The notes under the pieces: generated by a model
Told to the model about the DNA's origin: nothing
The model's database searches: none
Seen by the model: only the letters and a program-made list of their open reading frames with translations
DNA from: CAWCPR01 sp963797475
GTDB taxonomy: Bacteria; Chloroflexota; Anaerolineae; Anaerolineales; UBA4823
Length of the DNA: 64,000 nucleotides
Direction of reading: 5' to 3'
Assembly: GCA_963797475.1 (NCBI GenBank)
Contig: CAWCPR010000003.1
Location: 124,001 to 188,000, forward strand
Made by a program: the position numbers and the translations under genes
In this document: positions 42,944 to 52,040 of the stretch, one piece after another
Numbering within the stretch: position 1 is the first letter of the stretch
Layout: each line of letters starts with the position of its first letter

Positions 42944-43083
42944 TTTGTTTCATCCATTCGATTTTACCCACCTTGCCAGGTCTAAGTCAAAGGCTGAGAC
43001 TGGTCCGAAATTACAAGCCCGATTCTAACATGCGCTTAGAAATGAGTGCCTGGAAAACTGCTTGAGAGCCTAAAAAACTTGGG

Positions 43084-43112
43084 TTGACTTTTCCCCATTT
43101 TCCCCTTAAGAT
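43084..43112 (+). promoter_or_regulatory. gyrA promoter TTGACT, N17, TAAGAT
   Basis: -35 TTGACT at 43084-43089 and -10 TAAGAT at 43107-43112 with 17-nt spacing, predicting a start near 43119 and a ~54-nt leader. GGAG at 43162-43165 lies 7 nt before the ATG at 43173. Confidence 0.75.
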
Positions 43113-43172
43113 ATCACCAGCACAAACATTCTAAAGTTCTACAGCCTCATAAATCCCTTCTGGAGAGCTTGT

Positions 43173-45929
43173 ATGGAAGTCGGCTTAGTTCAAAAAATCG
43201 ACATTGATGACGAGATGCAGCAGGCCTACCTGGATTACGCCATGAGCGTAATCGTTGCCCGGGCGCTGCCGGATGCTCGCGATGGCCTCAAACCGGTCCA
43301 CCGGCGTATTCTATATGCCATGTATGACATGGGCTTGCGGCCTGATTCAGTTTATAAGAAGTCCGCCCGGATCGTCGGAGAGGTGTTGGGGAAGTACCAT
43401 CCCCACGGCGATATGGCTGTTTACGAGGCTATGGCGCGTATGGCCCAGGATTTCTCCATGCGCTACATGCTGGTGGATGGACAGGGAAATTTCGGAAGTG
43501 TGGATGGCGATCCTCCGGCAGCGATGCGCTACACCGAAGCCAGGCTGCAAGCCCCAGCGCTCGATATTCTGGCCGATATCAACAAGGACACGGTGGATTT
43601 CGAGGATAATTTCGACGGCACCCTGAAAGAGCCCAGCGTTCTGCCCTCGGCGATACCGAACTTACTGGTAAACGGAGCGACAGGAATCGCCGTGGGCATG
43701 TCCACCAGCATCCCGCCTCACAATCTTGGCGAGGTTGTCAATGCCTTGAAATTTCTGCTGGCGAACTGGGAAAAGATGGACGACATCAACCTGGAGGATT
43801 TGATGAAATTCATCCAGGGACCGGACTTTCCAACCGGCGGCGTGATCATCCAGGACCCACAGGGAGACGGCCTTATCGGCGCCTATGGAACTGGGCGCGG
43901 CAAGGTGACCGTACAGGCCCGGGCCCACCTGGAGGAGATGGAACGTGGTCGCAACCGGATTATCGTGACCGAGCTGCCCTACATGACTAACAAAGCCTCG
44001 CTTATCGAACGGATAGCCAGCCTGGTTCGGGAGGAGAGGCTGGACGGCATCGCCGACCTGCGAGACGAATCCGACCGGCAGGGGATGCGCATCGTCATCG
44101 AATTGACTCGCGGCACAGACCCGGAATCGGTCCTGAGAAATCTTTATAAAATTACGCCGATGCAGAGCACTTTCAGCATCATTATGCTGGCCCTGGTGGA
44201 TGGTGAGCCGCGCCTGCTCGGCATAAAACAAGCCCTGCGGGTTTACCTGGAGCACCGCCTGGAGATCATTCGCCGGCGGAGTGAATACGATCTGGAGAAA
44301 GCCCGCAACCGGGCGCACATCCTGGAGGGGCTGCGGGTTGCGCTCAAGAACCTCGACGAGGTCATCGATTTAATTCGCAAATCACCCGATGTAGAAACAG
44401 CCCGCACCCGGCTTATGAAGCGTTTCAATCTCAGTGAAATCCAGGCTCAAGCGATCCTGGATATGCAGCTCCGCAGGCTGGCCTCTCTCGAGCGCAAGAA
44501 AATCGAAGAAGAATACAAAGAACTCCTGGCCCAAATCAAGGAGCTCGAAAGCCTGCTGCGTTCTCCCCGGCGGATGCGCGAAATGGCTTCGAATGAGCTG
44601 CAAGCTGTAAGCGATTTATACGGGGACCGGCGCCGGACGCAGATCGTGCGCCTGAGAGAAGGCGAAGAGAAATTGGAAGTACTGACCACAACCGATACGA
44701 CCCCTGAAAAAACGGTGTGGGTTATGGTCAGCCCGGACGGCTTGATCTCGCGAACACGGGATGAGAAAACGCCGCGTCTGAGCGGAAGAGACGTGGCCGG
44801 CTGGCTGCTGCAGGCAAATACACGCGATACACTTTACCTGGCTTGCGAACAAGGCGAAACAGCGGCTGTTCCAATGCACGCCCTCCCGGAGGCCGAGAAA
44901 CCTTCGGAAGGAATCCCCCTAGCGAGAATATCGGCTCTAAAAGAAAACCAAAAGCTGGCTGTTGTATTCACACTGCCGGCGAAGGGAGAGCGGGATGAAA
45001 AATGGTTCATTCTGACGGCTACCCGGCAAGGGATGCTGAAGAAATCGGCCATTGGCGAGCTGCCGGGCGCTTCTGCGAACACATTTACGCTGGTTCGTGT
45101 GAACGAAGGAGACCGCCTGGGCTGGTTGCGGATCAGCAACGGGAAATCTGAAGTCTTATTAGAGACTGCCAGCGGGATGGCGATCCGCTTCAGCGAGGAG
45201 GACGTACGCCCAATGGGGCTGGTCGCAGCCGGTGTGATGGGCATCAAACTACAAGAAGGAGATGAGGTTGTAGGGATTGAGCTGCTGCCGCAGCCCGGGG
45301 ACGTTTTCTTGATCGCTTCGGACGGCAGCGCGAAACGGGTAGCCGCGAAAAACTTCCCCCAGCAAGGACGGTATGGGCAAGGCGTCTCGGCCTGGAAGCT
45401 CCCGGAAAATACGACCGTGGTTGGGATGACGATTGGAAAAGGGACCACCCGCGCCACGGTTCACCTGGGCGAACTGGCGCCAAAGTCCATCCGGCTGGAC
45501 GAAGCCCCCCTGTTGGGGCGCAGCGCACGCAGCCAGACAGTTGTTGAATTAAAACCCGGGGACCGCATCAGCGGTTTGACAGTCCCTCTCGAATTGGCGC
45601 GCCCGCTGCTGAAATCGAAGGAAGTAACCCCTGCGCCACCCGCGCCACGAGATGGCGGCGGGACGGCGGGGAAGAAGGCCACTGCCGCCGCCAGGAAGAG
45701 CCAAACTGGGACTAGCAGAAAGACGGCAAGCGAAAGAAAAAGCCCAGGCGCTGGTGTAAAAAGCCGGACATCCCGCAGGAGTAGCTCAAGCGGCGGAGCG
45801 AGGAGCTCGACAAGTGGGAAACAAAGCGCCAGCGGAGAAAGCAATAGCGCTGCCAGCAGAACGAACACACAACAGAAAAGCACACCGCCCAAAAAAGGCG
45901 GCGCGCCTAAAACGAAACCAACCAGCTAA
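43173..45929 (+). CDS. gyrA: DNA gyrase subunit A-type protein with long basic tail
   Basis: A 918-aa type IIA topoisomerase A subunit. The catalytic tyrosine is Tyr120 in AAMRYTEARL; LPDARDGLKPVHRRILYAM and the HPHGD motif are intact. The coiled-coil domain (SEIQAQAILDMQLRRL) and six-blade C-terminal domain follow. The GyrA box, usually QRRGGKG, reads QGRYGQG at 731-737, so it is degenerate. The last ~100 residues (from ~815) are a low-complexity tail rich in Lys, Ser, Ala and Thr, absent from model gyrases and possibly DNA-binding. No gyrB is adjacent. Assignment to gyrase over topoisomerase IV rests on overall type and is not certain. Confidence 0.9.
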   Translation: MEVGLVQKIDIDDEMQQAYLDYAMSVIVARALPDARDGLKPVHRRILYAMYDMGLRPDSVYKKSARIVGEVLGKYHPHGDMAVYEAMARMAQDFSMRYMLVDGQGNFGSVDGDPPAAMRYTEARLQAPALDILADINKDTVDFEDNFDGTLKEPSVLPSAIPNLLVNGATGIAVGMSTSIPPHNLGEVVNALKFLLANWEKMDDINLEDLMKFIQGPDFPTGGVIIQDPQGDGLIGAYGTGRGKVTVQARAHLEEMERGRNRIIVTELPYMTNKASLIERIASLVREERLDGIADLRDESDRQGMRIVIELTRGTDPESVLRNLYKITPMQSTFSIIMLALVDGEPRLLGIKQALRVYLEHRLEIIRRRSEYDLEKARNRAHILEGLRVALKNLDEVIDLIRKSPDVETARTRLMKRFNLSEIQAQAILDMQLRRLASLERKKIEEEYKELLAQIKELESLLRSPRRMREMASNELQAVSDLYGDRRRTQIVRLREGEEKLEVLTTTDTTPEKTVWVMVSPDGLISRTRDEKTPRLSGRDVAGWLLQANTRDTLYLACEQGETAAVPMHALPEAEKPSEGIPLARISALKENQKLAVVFTLPAKGERDEKWFILTATRQGMLKKSAIGELPGASANTFTLVRVNEGDRLGWLRISNGKSEVLLETASGMAIRFSEEDVRPMGLVAAGVMGIKLQEGDEVVGIELLPQPGDVFLIASDGSAKRVAAKNFPQQGRYGQGVSAWKLPENTTVVGMTIGKGTTRATVHLGELAPKSIRLDEAPLLGRSARSQTVVELKPGDRISGLTVPLELARPLLKSKEVTPAPPAPRDGGGTAGKKATAAARKSQTGTSRKTASERKSPGAGVKSRTSRRSSSSGGARSSTSGKQSASGESNSAASRTNTQQKSTPPKKGGAPKTKPTS

Positions 45930-45955
45930 TTTAGCCGCTTTGGAGTGGTATACCC

Positions 45956-46009
45956 GATATGGGAGTGTGAGCGTGTGCCGCACGCTCACACTCCCATATC
46001 TTTATTTCG
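45956..46009 (+). terminator. Perfect 20-bp hairpin at the gyrA / GH25-like convergence
   Basis: 45956-45975 and 45981-46000 are perfect inverted repeats around the loop TGCCG, followed on the + strand by TTTATTT. It terminates gyrA and, being symmetric and close to the opposite stop codon, may act in both directions, though the T-tract on the minus strand is poor. Confidence 0.8.
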
Positions 46010-47102
46010 TAACAGTAAAAAAAGTGTAGTGATATGCAATCTTATCATTCAAGAGCCCAAATGTATCACTCCCATTATAGACATTGCCAGCGCTAGAAGT
46101 CGCCGTCCAGGTCATGTGCCGGGAGGTGCCTGTCCCTGAAAATCCTGTTAGCGTAAATTTGGCATTGGGCAAGATCTGGCCGAGAAAGGTGTTATACCAG
46201 GTGCGCAGGGCAGCCGCGCCCTGAATGGTGCGGGCCGAGGTGACATGCACACCGTTCGGCATGTAGAGCGAGACCATCTTATTCGTATCGTGGGTATTGA
46301 GCGTATCCACGTATTGCTGGGTGATGTCCTGAGGCAAGGGGTCCGTATCCCAATTGTAAGCCTGGATTGCGTCCCACACTTCCGGCAGATACAGACGGCA
46401 GTTGGACCACTCCCAAAAGTTTACGGCGGTCAGGTTGAGGCTGCGAGTGTTCTGTATGAACTCATTGATGTCGCTCACAGTTGGCGCCCAGTTATGTTCT
46501 TTGAATGCTGAGCCGGTAGGGATTATGGGGCGAAAGGGGGCCAGAGATTGGAATTCCTGTAGGGTGCGGATCAGTTGTTCGCCAGGGTTATGGTTTTGGA
46601 GCCAATAAACCTGGGGCATGTTCAAATCACATTTTTCCAAAAACGCCTGCCAGGGTAATTGGGGGTGATAGGATGGGTAGCGATAAGAGCTCAGGGCAAT
46701 CGGAAAATTCGGAAGCGCAGACCGCAAGCGGTTCATAAACTGGCGGGCGGCCAAATCTTTTCCGGGCTGTTTGTATTCGGCTTCGGCATCGATCACATAA
46801 CCGCTCAGGTTGAGCTGTTGAATGCGCTGGATCGCGATATTAGCTTCCCCGATGGGATCATACCCATAGACATAATGCCAGCCCCACACCTGTATGCCGC
46901 GGGCTCGAAGCGCTTGAGCGACGGGGGGGACCAAATCCACGCCGGAGGTAATATCAACATTGTAACTGTTGCTGCCGTCCGCAATTTTTACCAGGACGTG
47001 AGTGAAGTTGGATTGGTGGGCTAAATTTGCAATCGCGTTGGCGTCGCCATTTTCACAATCGCGGACTTTCCAGATAAAGAAGCCTTTTCCCTGTACGCTC
47101 AT
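46002..47102 (-). CDS. GH25-like TIM-barrel protein with C-terminal NTF2/SnoaL-like domain
   Basis: A 366-aa protein without a visible signal peptide. Residues ~1-240 resemble GH25-like lysozyme barrels: GFFIWKVRDC start, LVKIADG, a catalytic-type acidic motif GYVIDAEAEY, and QVYWLQ. Residues ~258-366 (YVDTLNTHDTNKMVSLYMP, ending YHYTFFTVTK) look like an NTF2/SnoaL-like fold, often a small-molecule or dimerisation module. The combination is uncommon as far as I know. It lies 25 nt after the LCP gene and is last in the envelope operon, so peptidoglycan or glycan cleavage is plausible. How it would be secreted is unclear. Confidence 0.7.
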   Translation of the reverse strand: MSVQGKGFFIWKVRDCENGDANAIANLAHQSNFTHVLVKIADGSNSYNVDITSGVDLVPPVAQALRARGIQVWGWHYVYGYDPIGEANIAIQRIQQLNLSGYVIDAEAEYKQPGKDLAARQFMNRLRSALPNFPIALSSYRYPSYHPQLPWQAFLEKCDLNMPQVYWLQNHNPGEQLIRTLQEFQSLAPFRPIIPTGSAFKEHNWAPTVSDINEFIQNTRSLNLTAVNFWEWSNCRLYLPEVWDAIQAYNWDTDPLPQDITQQYVDTLNTHDTNKMVSLYMPNGVHVTSARTIQGAAALRTWYNTFLGQILPNAKFTLTGFSGTGTSRHMTWTATSSAGNVYNGSDTFGLLNDKIAYHYTFFTVTK

Positions 47103-47127
47103 TTTCCAATTCTCACTAACCTTCTGC

Positions 47128-48186
47128 TCAACGAATATTCAGGGATTTACGAAGAACGTCCATTATGGCATCCTGCCTGGGGAGCAGAACCATACCGCCT
47201 TCAGGAGTGATCCAATCATAAACCTGCTGCGGGCCGACAAAATATTGGTTGATATGCGAGGTATCGGTGATCTTGGCAGCCAGCGGTAAGTAGCGAATGA
47301 CATCGACGAAAGAGAGATCGGTGGTGACATTCTGTTCATAGATGTTGTATAACTCGGGCACGCGCCGGATGGCATCCAGGCTGAGCATTTTTTCGTATAA
47401 GGCCTGGAGAACTTCCTGCTGGCGGCGGGTGCGTTGAAAGTCGTTGGTCGTTTTGCGAGTTCGGACGTACCACAAAACATCATCCGCATCCATATGGGTC
47501 ATCCCTTTGGAAATGGTCACCCAACGCCCGGCGCGATAATCGGAAACCGCGTTGGTCACTTTCACATCCAGGCCACCCAGGCTATCGATCACCTGTTTGA
47601 AGGATTGGAAGTTGATCAAGACATAATGTTCCGGACGGACGCCAAAATTATATTCAAATGTATTCGCCAACATGCGGAAACCGCCGAATTCATAAGCCGT
47701 GTTGATGCGCTGCATGCCATAATTTGGCAGCATTAGATATAAATCGCGCGGGAAAGATGTCAGGTTGACGGTGCCCAGGTCGAAATTTAAAGTGGCTAAT
47801 ATAATCGTGTCGGTGCGGAAATTTTTATCATGAGGGCGCTGGTCGGACCCCAACAGCAGGATGTTCACCTGTCCGGCGGGTTGGGAGAGACCACCATTGT
47901 TCTTGCTTTTTTTAGGGAGCGGCGTAAAGGTCGGCGTCGGCGGAAGGGGCGTCGCAGAGGGGAGCGGAGTATCCGTGGGAAAGTATACCGCGGTGGGAGG
48001 CACAGGCTGAAATGGCGTCGGCGTTGCAGTTGCATCCGCCGGAGCCTGGATGTAAGTAGGGCTGGGCGTCGGCGATGGCGTATCCTCGGGCAGCACCGCC
48101 GGGGCGCTCAAAGCGGGTAATGGGTAACAACCGATCAAGAAAACTGCCAGTATTACGAGAAGGGATGTTTGTTTTAGGTAGCGCAT
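47128..48186 (-). CDS. LytR-CpsA-Psr (LCP) family lipoprotein
   Basis: A 352-aa protein. A signal with lipobox LIGC (residues ~17-20) is followed by a Pro/Thr-rich spacer to ~residue 95 and an LCP domain from ~105: LLLGSDQRP, FRTDTIILATLN, LTSFPRDLYLMLP (Arg/Asp of the active site), INTAYEFGG and VRTRKTTNDFQRTRRQQEVL. LCP enzymes attach polyprenyl-linked glycopolymers to peptidoglycan outside the membrane. This one could attach the glycan made at 8-31 kb, by inference. It is in an operon with the LysM gene upstream (106-nt gap) and the GH25-like gene downstream. Confidence 0.9.
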   Translation of the reverse strand: MRYLKQTSLLVILAVFLIGCYPLPALSAPAVLPEDTPSPTPSPTYIQAPADATATPTPFQPVPPTAVYFPTDTPLPSATPLPPTPTFTPLPKKSKNNGGLSQPAGQVNILLLGSDQRPHDKNFRTDTIILATLNFDLGTVNLTSFPRDLYLMLPNYGMQRINTAYEFGGFRMLANTFEYNFGVRPEHYVLINFQSFKQVIDSLGGLDVKVTNAVSDYRAGRWVTISKGMTHMDADDVLWYVRTRKTTNDFQRTRRQQEVLQALYEKMLSLDAIRRVPELYNIYEQNVTTDLSFVDVIRYLPLAAKITDTSHINQYFVGPQQVYDWITPEGGMVLLPRQDAIMDVLRKSLNIR

Positions 48187-48292
48187 AACGGTTCTGTCGT
48201 AGTTCCCAAGGATCTAAGATATTGGTTTTTTGAATCCACTCAATGATTACATAGGGGTGCGGTTTTTTCCTAACGGACCATCAAAATAAGGT

Positions 48293-49369
48293 TCAAGTTT
48301 GAGCCGGTGTTGGCGAGGACGGCACGGGCCTGGTCTTGGTCGGCGCCGGCATCAGGGTATTGGTTGGCAGCGCCTGGGTAGCAGTCGGCGGCACATGTGT
48401 GGCTGTGGGCGGCGCCTGGGTTGCAGTCGGCGGCGCCACAGTAGCAGTGGGCGGAGCTAATGTGGACGTGGGCGGCGCCTGGGTAACCGTTGGCGGTTGG
48501 GAGGTTGCCGATGGCGGTATAGGGGTTGGAATAGACGTATCCGTAGGCGCCTGGGTGGGCCTGAGCGTCGAGGTTGGCGAGGCTGCTGGGACTGTTGCCG
48601 TGCGGGTAGACGCCGGCGGCGGAAGGGTGTTTGTGGGGCGAGCTGTGGCCGAGGGCAGGGCGGTCGGGATAGGGGTAGAAGTGGCGCCCGGCAGTGGGGT
48701 GCGGGTCGGGACTACAGGAGCGGGAACGAAAGGCACGTAAATCAGCAGGCCAATATAAATCTTTGAAGGATCCTTAATGCAATTTGCCTTTTGAAGCTGC
48801 GAAACGGTTGTACCCAGCCTTTGGGCGAGGCTGTACAAGTTATCCCCAAAACGCACCCGGTAGGTGACCCATCCCGGCGGTGGACCACAAGCGATGGCTG
48901 TTTTCGAAGGCACAGGTGTGGAGGAGGGGATAGTGGTCGGTGTGACCGTTGGGCTGGGGACAATGACGGGTACGTTGATAATTGATTCAGGCGGAAAAGT
49001 TTTGATCTCACCCACACAATTGAAATGTTTAAACTCGACCAACAACAAGCCATACCGCTGGGCCAGGGATTCCCAGGTGTCATCCACCTCGCTGGTAATT
49101 TGCACCCACCCGGGAGGCGGAGGACAGTTAAGGGTCGGCGTCGGGGAGGGTATCGGTGGTCTGGTCGGGGCTGGAGCGGGTCCCGATGAGGTTGCAACCG
49201 TTGAAATGACCCCTTGTTCCTGTGTGGCTGCGGAGGTTTCCGTGGATGCAGGGACTAAAGCGATCGCCGAACCACTTTCAACCAAAGCCAGGGCGAGACT
49301 ACCTAAAATTACGGCGCTGGAAAGCAGCGCCGAGAGAACGCCAAGCCAGATTTGGCGTGCAGACGTCAT
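48293..49369 (-). CDS. LysM-type protein with Pro/Thr repeat tail
   Basis: A 358-aa protein with an N-terminal membrane helix (residues ~7-30), probably an anchor or signal. Two LysM-like units follow: the first near CPPPPGWVQITSEVDDTWES (~82-135) and the second CGPPPGWVTYRVRFGDNLYS (~160-215, ending IYIGLLIYVPF). Each unit has Cys, which may form disulfides. LysM binds peptidoglycan or chitin. The remaining ~140 residues are Pro/Thr/Ala-rich and include a 7-residue repeat. The start ATG overlaps the stop of the histidine-kinase gene by 4 nt, linking it to that operon. Confidence 0.8.
   Translation of the reverse strand: MTSARQIWLGVLSALLSSAVILGSLALALVESGSAIALVPASTETSAATQEQGVISTVATSSGPAPAPTRPPIPSPTPTLNCPPPPGWVQITSEVDDTWESLAQRYGLLLVEFKHFNCVGEIKTFPPESIINVPVIVPSPTVTPTTIPSSTPVPSKTAIACGPPPGWVTYRVRFGDNLYSLAQRLGTTVSQLQKANCIKDPSKIYIGLLIYVPFVPAPVVPTRTPLPGATSTPIPTALPSATARPTNTLPPPASTRTATVPAASPTSTLRPTQAPTDTSIPTPIPPSATSQPPTVTQAPPTSTLAPPTATVAPPTATQAPPTATHVPPTATQALPTNTLMPAPTKTRPVPSSPTPAQT
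48350..48496 (-). repeat. Seven imperfect 21-bp coding repeats in the LysM protein tail
   Basis: Units decode as P-P-T-x-T-x-x with variants (PPTVTQA, PPTSTLA, PPTATVA, PPTATQA, PPTATHV, PPTATQA, LPTNTLM). The DNA copies differ at many positions, so they are not recently duplicated. The tail is an extended, possibly O-glycosylated, cell-wall-spanning spacer. Confidence 0.75.
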
Positions 49370-51721
49370 TGACTTTCTCCAGCATTTTCAAGCGGGCGTT
49401 GTGAAACTGGAAGAAGAATGCTGTAAGCGGTGCCATGGCCAGGATCACTATCCATCCAAATCCTCCCCCCCATGGGTTCCACCAGGGCTTTTATGGCCGA
49501 TAGATCAAGGCTAAAATCCACACCTGCATCAAGAGCCTGGCGGCCTTCTTGATTGGAGGCTTCCCCAAAGACGCCAGACAAGTTTTCCGGATCGATGCCC
49601 GCACCGGTATCCGCGATCTGGAGCAGGACAAAGTCCTGCCCTGTTTCGCCCCGTTCGACAGCCGCGCGCAAATATATATTTCCACGAACCGGAGTAGCAT
49701 TCCCGGCGTTTTGCACCAGCCCAGCGACAATCTGTTGTAGAACTTGCTCGTCGGCATTCAGGTGCGGCAGGCTTTCTGGCAAGTTCAGGCGCAAATAGAT
49801 ATTCTTTTCGCGAAGATTGGCGCTTGTCTGGGCAATCGCCTCGTCAATCACCGATAATAAGTCGACGCTCCCTGCCTCCGAAGAATTCTGGTTGGCAGGT
49901 GAGGTGGTCACCAGGATTAAATCGTCTACCAGGTGGGACAAGCGTCGTGCGGAGCCTTCAATTCGCTGAAGAAATTTCTGCTGCAAGGAGCCAAGCAGCC
50001 CAACCAATTCGCTGAGCAAAAAATCAGTGTACCCGACAATCGAGGAAAGCGGCTGGCGCAGCTCTTGCGCCAGAGCGGCCACTTCGTCCGACCGGTGATT
50101 CGGACCCGCACCCACCGGCAGGCTATTTTTCAACCCTGCCAGCTTCTGATCGGCTTCTAATAATGCAGTCTTCAACAAAGCTACCTCTTGCAAGGTTAAC
50201 CTCAGCTCCTCTTCCAGGGATTTAACCTGGTCGGAGTTGGCTTCTGGAAATAAATGAGCTCCTTGTTTGAGAGCCTCATTTTCCATCTGCAGCCTGGTGA
50301 GGGTTTCCTGGACATTGTCCTGAACAGATACCATTGCAGCCAGAACTCTCGAGCTGAGAGCGGTCCTTTTGCAGGCTGCTGCTGAGCAGGCTGATCTGAT
50401 CCATGAGCGATGCTTTCTCGCGCTGCAACTGTTCAACCTGATCACGGCTGTCTTTCACCGTTGTTTGAGCCTGGGCAAGGTCCAATTGGTGTTCAGCCAA
50501 CTGCTGATTACGTTGCAAGAGCTGTACCAGAGTACCGGCGATGCTGGTGAGATAGGCCTCATCTTTCGAGGTCCAATTACGCCGGGCGTGAGGGGAAAGT
50601 AAAACGATCGCAAAAATCGTGGACTCTTGAGGCGGGTTCAACGAGACGGCAAGCAATCCACCGGTGCGCTGAATGCCTAACTGTTGCGCCAGGGCAACCA
50701 GATCCGGCGAGCTGCTGCCTCCTGGCAAATTTAGCGGATGACCGCTGCGCAGGGCGGCAGCCAGGACAGGGACCTGCTGGCTGTCAAGCGGCTGGGGGTT
50801 AAGCGATTGCGAGTTCACAAGGTCAAATCCACATATGACGCTCATCATGCCGGCGTTGTCTGCGGGGGAGATCAACAGGCATAAATCAGCTTGCATCGCG
50901 CGGGAAACGTTGCTGGTGATGGCCTGGCAATTTTTCTGAGGATCCGCGTCGATCGCCATTTCCAGGATGGTGGGAATGAGTTGAGGATCCAGCCCCTGGC
51001 GAACGGGACTCAGGAAACCCTGCCCACGTATGGAGCCTTCAGCCGATACCGAGAACCGCTGGGGTAGGACGAGCAACAGCGGGTAGGCTGCCATTTCAGA
51101 CAGGCGAACAACCACGGAATAATTTGCCTGGGTTTGCGGTGCAAGAAGGTAAAATAAATGTCCGGCGGCGAGCAGGCCCAGCATCGCCAACGCAAAACCC
51201 CAGCCTGGAGGGCGGCGGATCAATAACAGAAAAACCCCGATGAATATTAAGAACAGAGCGCTGGCATCTGCAATCGTATCTGGCAAAGAAGCATTAAATG
51301 TACCATTACCCGGCTGTGTAGACCACCAGGCTACCCCCAACGCCAGGAGGGTGAGGGTGAGCAAAACCAAAAGCAAGGCAGCCGCGTCGGCAAGGCGCAG
51401 TGGAGCGGGAAAAGCCCAAAGCCAGATGATGACGATCAAGCTGAGGATAGCAGCTCCCCGGTCTATCGGCGGCAGCAACGATGGGGTCGTGAACAGGCCC
51501 TGTAAGATCAAACCGCCAAGCACAAAGAGAGCCATGCGAATTAAAAAAAGCACTCCTAACCCTGCCAGCATCCGGCGTCCTGGTGAAGTTTTATTCACCC
51601 GGAAATCGTTGAGCTCGGCCTGGAAGGCGCCCAGGATAGAAAATGCCAGCACTAATTGATAAACGAGACTGCCGGCATCAGTGTTGAAAAGCGCGATGAT
51701 TTGTTGAAAAAAAGGTCCCAT
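49366..51721 (-). pseudogene. Membrane histidine-kinase-like protein, frameshifted and lacking the phospho-His
   Basis: Two overlapping frames form one gene. The first (51721-50276) has about seven N-terminal helices, a GAF-like domain and a coiled coil, then a senseless tail after QLE. The second (to 49366) continues the coiled coil (VLAAMVSVQDNVQETLTRLQ) into HisKA and HATPase domains. Dropping one base near 50347 joins them; 2356 minus 1 nt gives 784 aa. The HisKA H-box reads A-Q-E-L-R-Q-P-L: the phosphoacceptor His is Gln (codon 50065-50067). G1 (DTGAGID) is kept; G2 is degenerate (GVDFSLDLSAI). It may be a pseudokinase. Its end overlaps the LysM gene by 4 nt. Confidence 0.75.
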
Positions 51722-51739
51722 TGTGGTTTTCCAGGTGCC

Positions 51740-51745
51740 ATTATA
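51740..51745 (-). promoter_or_regulatory. -10 TATAAT for the envelope operon
   Basis: On the minus strand a perfect TATAAT stands 18 nt before the histidine-kinase-like ATG at 51721, divergent from the tRNA-Leu promoter. No -35 at canonical spacing was found. Confidence 0.4.
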
Positions 51746-51783
51746 GCATGGCGTTAATCAGCTTTTCTAATAATGTTAAAAGG

Positions 51784-51811
51784 TTGACAAAAATGAGATT
51801 AAGGGTAAAAT
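51784..51811 (+). promoter_or_regulatory. tRNA-Leu promoter TTGACA, N16, TAAAAT
   Basis: A perfect -35 at 51784-51789 and -10 TAAAAT at 51806-51811, 16 nt apart; the start would be a few bases before the tRNA (51823). Confidence 0.8.
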
Positions 51812-51822
51812 CGCTTCCGCAT

Positions 51823-51906
<84 letters not shown>

Positions 51907-51910
51907 TTAG

Positions 51911-51956
51911 TCCCCTCCTGGCGGTACTGATCTTGCAACCAGTGAGGGGAAGTTAT
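51911..51956 (+). terminator. Probable terminator after tRNA-Leu
   Basis: TCCCCTC-CTGG (51911-51921) pairs with CCAG-t-GAGGGGA (51939-51950) through an 11-bp stem with one bulge and a long loop, followed by a T-rich stretch AGTTATTTTA. Confidence 0.5.
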
Positions 51957-52005
51957 TTTAACGGGAAAAAGGCAGGGTTGGCAAAATTGTATGTAGAAAT
52001 TAGTC

Positions 52006-52034
52006 TTGCATCAAAACCGGGGCTGAGGTAAGAT
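52006..52034 (+). promoter_or_regulatory. ftsB-like gene promoter TTGCAT, N17, TAAGAT, leaderless spacing
   Basis: -35 TTGCAT (52006-52011) and -10 TAAGAT (52029-52034), 17 nt apart. The -10 ends 6 nt before ATG 52041, so transcription should begin at the A of the start codon. No separate ribosome-binding site fits. Confidence 0.55.
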
Positions 52035-52040
52035 GAAGCT

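Noticed and set aside
45461..45892. Minus-strand frame opposite the gyrA tail
   Set aside because: It is a shadow of the Lys/Ser/Ala low-complexity tail; its leucine-rich composition follows from the reverse complement.
48350..48496. CRISPR-like array
   Set aside because: The repeat has no spacers, is coding, and varies in every unit; no cas genes are present.
48336..48740. Plus-strand Val/Gly-rich frame opposite the LysM tail
   Set aside because: Reverse complement of the Pro/Thr repeat; no start signal and no real domain.
49366..50334. Reading the histidine-kinase region as two separate overlapping genes with a start at 50334
   Set aside because: The upstream frame's last ~20 residues are senseless and the coiled coil continues across the junction; one base repair gives an integral codon count.
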